Assembly: GCA_023375785.1 (NCBI GenBank)
Contig: SZWC01000570.1
Location: forward strand, 113,165-177,164
Length of the DNA stretch: 64,000 nucleotides
From: Penium margaritaceum
Lineage: Eukaryota; Streptophyta; Zygnematophyceae; Desmidiales; Peniaceae
Reading direction: 5' to 3'
Positions within the stretch are counted from its first letter, which is position 1; each line of letters begins with the position of its first letter. The notes under the pieces are model-generated. The model saw nothing but the letters and a program-made list of their open reading frames with translations, did not search any database and had not been told where the DNA came from. Shown one piece after another: positions 59,201-64,000 of this stretch. The position numbers were made by a program, and so were the translations under genes.

Positions 59201-60393
59201 GGAATTGATCAGCGAGAAGGCTTTCTACTAACCGAGGAATACCAAGTCAAAGATCTTTTTCCGGAAATCGCATCATCGGTCTTTCCTGATTTTGCATCAT
59301 CTCGGAGCACAAGATCCAAAAACGAAACATTCTGAACAAAGTACGCAGCTCAATCCCCCAACCTTGGTTACACCTCATCACCAACCGCATACTCCCAACG
59401 CTGAACGACAGTAGCATCTGGTGTCTAACGGCTTTTGCAAACCAACAACAACAACTCGTCAGCAGAATTTTCTTGACTGGAACAGTGCTTATGGCGGAAA
59501 CTCTAGCAGTCGAACCTGATCTCTCCCTCACAAAAACAAACTACCCATTGCGACCACTCCTCACTCTGGAAGGTTGGACACCAATTCATGTCAAGGATGA
59601 AAAAATTTTAGGAGTATGTACGGACACACGCAACCCCAACTGGAGGTTACCTGGGAACGAACCGAAACTTCTGAAGCTGTACCGAGCCCTCCTACCCATC
59701 GAACTTAAACCACTCGAACACGCAGAAAAATGGTCCGTAAGTCATAACGTCATCTGTCAACCAAACTTCATCCAGCAAATTTTACAAGCTGACGCAATTC
59801 CCGTTAAAGCCCGAGATGTGGGGCTACGTATTTTTATATTCAGCATACAAGTTCGTGAGAGAATGAAATTCTTCCCACTACCCTTCGTGAACATCTGTCC
59901 ACTCTGTCTTCTCCACGCAGAAACAATTCAACACGCCTTTTATACATGCCCTAAAATCAGGCAAATAATCGAAAAATGCCTCCACTGTCTGCAACTTTTC
60001 TGCAACAAGTTGAGCGAACACCCCTTTCTTTTTCAAAATATACATCCCAGGTTTCAGTGGTGGCAGTCCCTCCAGTGCATTACTTTCCACGAAATCTGGA
60101 AGTACCTCTGTGCAGTCTCCCTTGGCAATCGCAAACCTTTAAAGAACCCAACAGCTCTCCTATGTCTTAATATTTTTAGAGCATTCGAAGACCATCTCAA
60201 CCTCCACCTTCTCTCGATGGCCAACTCGACTCCAAATCGAGCATGCAACGTCCTACAATCTCTCTCGATGACCCCGGCAATCTGCCTTTTGGACAAAAAA
60301 CTTGACCCTCCGCATCTAGTCCTTGCCCCCGCTCAACGCAACATATGGTTAAGCAAATCGAGTTTCTCTGGGGGGCCGAGTATTTCTTGGTAG
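56255..60393 (+). pseudogene. LINE ORF2: endonuclease, reverse transcriptase, zf-RVT
   Basis: The endonuclease domain opens around HIDTLNVSILNVNGLS (56349 onward), with SVYAPPQ, LGDFNTTF (56767-56790) and SDH. The RT domain follows: KNKSPGPDGLPAEFYK, YRPISLLN, a catalytic YADD at 58387-58398 inside FGAYADDTTLF, and GVRQGCP. A zf-RVT knuckle CPLCLLHAETIQHAFYTC lies at about 59896-59950. Lesions are an in-frame TAA at 56715-56717, a one-base shift at a nine-A run near 57074, a shift near 58868 before DNGGLGMLW, and another near 59300-59320. In active L1-type elements this protein nicks the target and copies its own RNA there; this copy is broken. Confidence 0.9.
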
Positions 60394-60656
60394 TGCTCTC
60401 TGCTAAATAGAACACTACCTCGAACCCCCTTGCGCACGGTTACGACCGCGGCGAAAGATACTCTTGGGGGTGGGGTTAGTGGGTGGGACTCCCACATCAC
60501 CCATAGGACGTGGGTCCTGTGGGTACCTACACTGGTGTGGATAACCACATGAGACACAGCCGGTGGCTGAAAGTCTCCGCCAGAGAGAGGTAATTTTTTA
60601 ATTACCCTCAAGGGTGCAGCATAGGTTCCCTCACCTCCAAGGCTCTCTCTCAGCCC

Positions 60657-60700
60657 AAAAAAAAAAACAAAAAAAGCAAAAAAACAAAAAAACAAAAAAG
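60657..60700 (+). repeat. LINE poly-A tail
   Basis: A runs interrupted by single C or G (AAAC, AAAAAAGC patterns) directly after the 3' UTR, marking the 3' end of the LINE. Confidence 0.85.
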
Positions 60701-60729
60701 AGGCAGGTGTTGCATGCAAAGCGTGCCTA

Positions 60730-62221
60730 GGGTTACATAGTAACCGAGCAAAAGTACCATACTCCTGCAGTTATTTGGAAGGTAATTAATTATTATCATT
60801 TCCAAACCCGGAAAAAAACTCCTTCTGGGTACTTCTGTAACGGTTGTAAATGTTTTCTGTTTTGGCTTCGAATTAATGCGGGAAAAAACCCACTCGCGGG
60901 GCAGTTTGACTCAGGGCGTTTCCTTGGGTCGCGAGCAAGGGCAACGCCCCCAACAAGCGTGGATGTCGCGTGCACGTCGATAACCTCCACGCGTGGGACG
61001 ACCGTCGATGCGCTCCCTCCAGTTCGAGAGAGCAAATTTGGTCGCGGGTGTCCTCGTCACGAGTTTCTCGCATATGAGGACGTGATACGGCTAGCACACT
61101 TCAAAATTTATTGGGCTTAAACAGTAGGAGGGCATTTCCCAGAACGGTTCAAAAATCGGTCCCGGTACTTTGAATAATCCCGGAGAAAAACACCTTGGAA
61201 AAGACACATCCAAATAATTGCGGTAATACGGCATTCATATTAGCATCTCTTAAGAGGCTAACAAATTGCCCGCAATCCGGACCACATAATGGAAGGTTTG
61301 CCATGAGACTTTACCTCGTCCGTGGAAGCGAGATCTGGTTGTCAATGGATTGCCAAACTGTCACCCGCATTCGTTCAAACTATTTTTTTTGTTTGCCCAT
61401 GCGTGCTCTTAAACATTGTGTATGGTTTGGGCGAACTTTTCCTAATTTACCTCAAGCTATGCTGGATTTATTCCAGCTTTTGTGGAGGTAAAAGCTAAAG
61501 AAAAACCAAAAATTGAACAAATACGCTTGACGTTACAACTTTATGTATGACAATTCACCAACATATTGAAGAAAAACCTCGAAAGGCATGTCTTCTCATT
61601 TTTTTTCTTCATGAATTTGGTTTTATCTCATGATGAATTCATTTTAATGAGATTGATTCGCTCCTTTATCGTGAACATTATAGTTTCACACATTTATGAT
61701 GAACTTCACAAAAGTAATACATTTGATAAATTTGGATGAGTTTTGAATGTTTAATTATGATATCAAGGATAATATGATGTAATCATAGGCATCATTTAAT
61801 CTATTTACCTTCTTCTATGACGGTGGTTGAACTTCTTTTCTTTCAATTGCATTTTGACCCTGTTTGGAGCCGGGTTCATGAGTCACAAGAGTTAGTCATG
61901 ACGACCAGTTCCGTGAAACAGAACAGGGCGAGGCCAAGGTTGGAATCAACCCAACGTACAGTCCTTACCCTGTTGCTCTCGCGTCGGACTGGTGATTCCG
62001 CACTATCCGGGGTCTGTCCGGACATCTAGGTCGATGTCCGTTATTTTTTTGTACTGGGTCGACCTAGGCATGGCGTCCGCGGACGTGGGGGGGCCTACAG
62101 TCCTACAGATTCTTGTACCCTGATTGGTGGATACGTCAGAAAAATGACCGATCCACCAATCACGATTTTCTTGCGGCACATATACACAAAAGTAAGAAAA
62201 CAAAGGGTTACTATGTAACCC
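60730..62221. repeat. Segment bounded by 16-bp inverted repeats
   Basis: GGGTTACATAGTAACC at 60730-60745 and its exact reverse complement at 62206-62221 bound about 1.49 kb. Each copy is itself nearly palindromic. They could be terminal inverted repeats of a non-autonomous DNA transposon, but no target duplication was identified. Confidence 0.5.
62121..62162. repeat. 12-bp perfect inverted repeat
   Basis: TGATTGGTGGAT (62121-62132) and ATCCACCAATCA (62151-62162) can form a 12-base-pair stem with an 18-base loop. Confidence 0.8.
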
Positions 62222-62399
62222 AAAAAGACTTTCGTAGCTACAAGATGTCGATGGTGAAATACAGAAGATGGTGACGTCAGCAGGGCTACGAGAGAGCGGA
62301 TTCGTGGGAGCGAGCGAGAGCCTGCAGGCGAGAAGGAGAGAGACCGTGGGTGAGCGAGAGAGTCAGGAGCGAGAGAGAAACAGGGAATATCAGCTCGAG

Positions 62400-62880
62400 G
62401 ACGACCGCAGCTGCTGCGATCTCACTACAGCTAGAAGCGCAAGCTGCATAACGCTACCGCTGTTGCTGTAGTTGTTGCAAGCTGCGCAACTGGGCTTGCT
62501 TAGCGTGTAGAACGCTACTGCTGCGTATTACGGCATGAACAGGCAGCTGCGAGTGACTGCATTGCGCTATTGCAGCTGCCTGCCATGGCTGCCCGCAATG
62601 CCCGCAACGGCTGCCGCTGATGCCGCTGTTGCGCGCTACACAATGCACGCTGCTGCTCCTTTTCCTATTGCATGCTGCGCGCACCCTGATTCCTACTGAT
62701 GCAAATGTTGCTGCAGTTGCTTGCTTGCTGCTGCTGCTGTGCAATGCATGTGGCTGCTGCTGCTACGCGCTACTAGCTTGTTGCACGTTGCACGATGCTT
62801 TGCTGCACGCTGCTTGCACGCTGGAGTTGAACCGCTTGTACACAGCCGCAAAGCTGCTTGCAAGCGGCTGCCACTTACAC
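62400..62880. repeat. GCTGC/TTGCTGC low-complexity region
   Basis: Irregular repetition of TGCTGC, GCACGCTGC and TTGCACG words. This produces Leu/Cys/Ala-rich open frames that I do not regard as genes. Confidence 0.65.
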
Positions 62881-63275
62881 TCTCTTGTCGGAAGGTGTTG
62901 TTTTGTTCATCATTTATGGTTAATGACCCCTGCAAAATACAGTCTTCATCCAGTGTTCATGTCTGATGTATGCCCTTGGAAATTGCGTGGTAGCTTCACG
63001 GAAGTTACATTACATTTTACGTTACGAATAATGTTCATGTATATGGTCATGTATTTTTATGATTGAACAAACGAACATTCTCGGAAGGCTTGTAATTGGA
63101 ATTGGAACACAAAAAAACATGCTTCGTTTTTTCACAACTTTATTGCCAATTCGATTACACAGACGTATTCTTGTCCTTGGAAGTCACTTGTGCTACTACG
63201 GTAAGGAAGAAAATGCCTATTGTTTTTCGTACAACGACGCAGAGACACAATCGGAACTTCGTTACATTCGGGATT

Positions 63276-63523
63276 GGGGTTGCATTTTTTCCTTGCCTGG
63301 GCACCTCCTAAGCCCCGCGCTAGCGGGGCCCAGTAGGTTCCCTTCTATCATGGGGGGAAAATTCGACTCCCCCACTCAAAAGACTAGCAAACCTTTTCTT
63401 GCGACTCAAACCCACGCGCGAATGACACCCCAGGTCGGGGTTTTTTTTTCTTTTCTTGCTCGGACACCTCCCTAGCCCCGCGGTAGTGGAGCCCAGCAGG
63501 TTCCCTTCTATCTTCGGGGGGGT
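63276..63523. repeat. Two diverged copies of an ~83-bp segment, offset ~160 bp
   Basis: 63276-63358 and 63437-63523 share GGGGTT, a T-rich run, CACCTCC, AGCCCCGCG, CAG(T/C)AGGTTCCCTTCTATC and a G run. The first copy holds the 6-bp hairpin CCCCGC-GCTA-GCGGGG. Confidence 0.75.
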
Positions 63524-63659
63524 TCCTCGTACCCCCCCACTAATAACCCGCTTTCGTCAATCGTGGATAGTCGATCGGTGTCGATCGACAATCTGCGACT
63601 AGCCCTTCATTAGTGTACATTTGTTTTTTCCATCACTCAAATCAAATGCACCAGCGTGT

Positions 63660-63760
63660 CATGTCGTTTCCGACTACGGACAACGCGGTTTTTCCGTTTT
63701 CGACTCTGGACACCGCGTACAGTTCGTTTTGGACTATGGACACCGCTGATCTATCGACCG
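63660..63760. repeat. Three degenerate ~32-bp tandem units
   Basis: CGTTTCCGACTACGGACAACG, CGTTTTCGACTCTGGACACC and CGTTTTGGACTATGGACACC are successive diverged copies of one short unit. Confidence 0.75.
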
Positions 63761-63819
63761 AAACAATGGACATATTACAACTCCGTCCAAAAATGTCACA
63801 GAACAAGAAACCAACAATG

Positions 63820-64000
63820 GAGGTCTCCCGAGGCACCGGAACAGTAAACCGTGTGCCCGGGTCTCGATCGACGGGAAAATATGCAATACACCCCAAATGT
63901 ATCCAGACTCTACGATGACACACTAGCATGACCGACTAGCCAAGCTAGGCAAGTTTAGGCCTCCCGAGACACTGGAACAAGCAACGGAGTGTCCTGGTCT
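63820..64000. repeat. Direct repeat, offset ~137 bp, running to the window edge
   Basis: The segment from GGTCTCCCGAGGCACCGGAA (63821) recurs as GGCCTCCCGAGACACTGGAA at about 63958. The second copy is cut by the window end, so a longer array may continue outside. Confidence 0.65.

Larger units (their letters stand above)
54576..60705 (+). mobile_element. L1-like LINE (about 6.1 kb), decayed, with poly-A tail
   Basis: Starts where the minisatellite stops. It has an A-rich leader with a weak ORF1 region, an ORF2 with endonuclease, reverse transcriptase and a C-terminal zinc knuckle, a ~260-base 3' UTR and an A-rich tail at 60657-60700. That order is the L1-type non-LTR plan. It is near full length, but the 5' end and target duplication could not be proven because the right flank is not minisatellite. 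It marks the boundary between the array and non-satellite DNA. Confidence 0.85.
60706..64000. other. Non-satellite DNA without a supportable gene
   Basis: Mixed composition: GC-rich at 60900-61100, AT-rich at 61500-61800, low-complexity GCTGC-type at 62400-62880, then G/C-run segments. Open frames up to 148 codons exist but are low-complexity or lack any family signature. Inverted and tandem repeats inside suggest remnants of further elements. Confidence 0.6.

Noticed and set aside
62620-63066. 148-codon Leu/Cys/Ala-rich frame
   Set aside because: Produced by the GCTGC low-complexity region; no family signature or plausible start.
63059-63475. 138-codon frame
   Set aside because: Crosses a duplicated G/C-run segment and a T run and has no recognisable domain.
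1-64000. Telomeric repeats, rRNA or complete tRNA genes
   Set aside because: No TTTAGGG-type arrays and no recognisable rRNA or full tRNA sequence were seen by eye; a covariance-model search would be needed to exclude small tRNA genes.

Overview
This is eukaryotic, repeat-dominated DNA, most likely from a green-lineage (streptophyte or other plant-like) nuclear genome. The clues are a Ty1/copia element whose primer-binding site matches the anticodon arm of plant-type initiator tRNA-Met, a BED-finger/DUF659 hAT transposon, and an L1-like LINE with a zf-RVT C-terminus. The species cannot be fixed from the sequence; a charophyte such as Chara is only a guess. I see no intact host gene. Nearly everything is satellite DNA or decayed transposable elements, so the window looks like (peri)centromeric or comparable heterochromatin.

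Layout. Positions 1-1015 hold the 3' end of an unidentified ORF and a pyrimidine-rich tail. Positions 1016-6895 are a ~191-bp satellite arranged as a six-monomer higher-order repeat (HOR, ~1.14 kb) carrying a 421-bp MITE. An assembly gap at 6914-7156 is flanked by identical 238-bp copies. From ~7364 to ~54575 runs a degenerate minisatellite with a 10/11-bp unit (ATGCCTGGCA). It reads forward to ~25.15 kb and in reverse complement from ~25.26 kb onward. It is interrupted by a truncated BED-finger/hAT-like remnant (16685-18411), a hAT transposon with TIRs and a near-perfect 8-bp target duplication (18671-23120, transposase on the minus strand), a copia LTR retrotransposon (27330-33031, minus strand) and a solo LTR (40921-41662). 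The array ends at a decayed but apparently near-full-length LINE (54576-60705, plus strand) with a poly-A tail. Positions 60706-64000 are low-copy-looking DNA with inverted and tandem repeats but no supportable gene.

Nothing works together as a pathway. The history is satellite expansion plus nested insertions. All three recognisable element proteins are broken: hAT by one stop and one frameshift, copia by 13 in-frame TAG/TGA stops with no frameshift, and the LINE by one stop and three frameshifts. Most of the long ORFs are artefacts, because the minisatellite unit has no stop codon in any of its six frames. Three N positions are each flanked by 220-238-bp identical copies and look like unmerged contig ends, so local copy number should not be trusted there.
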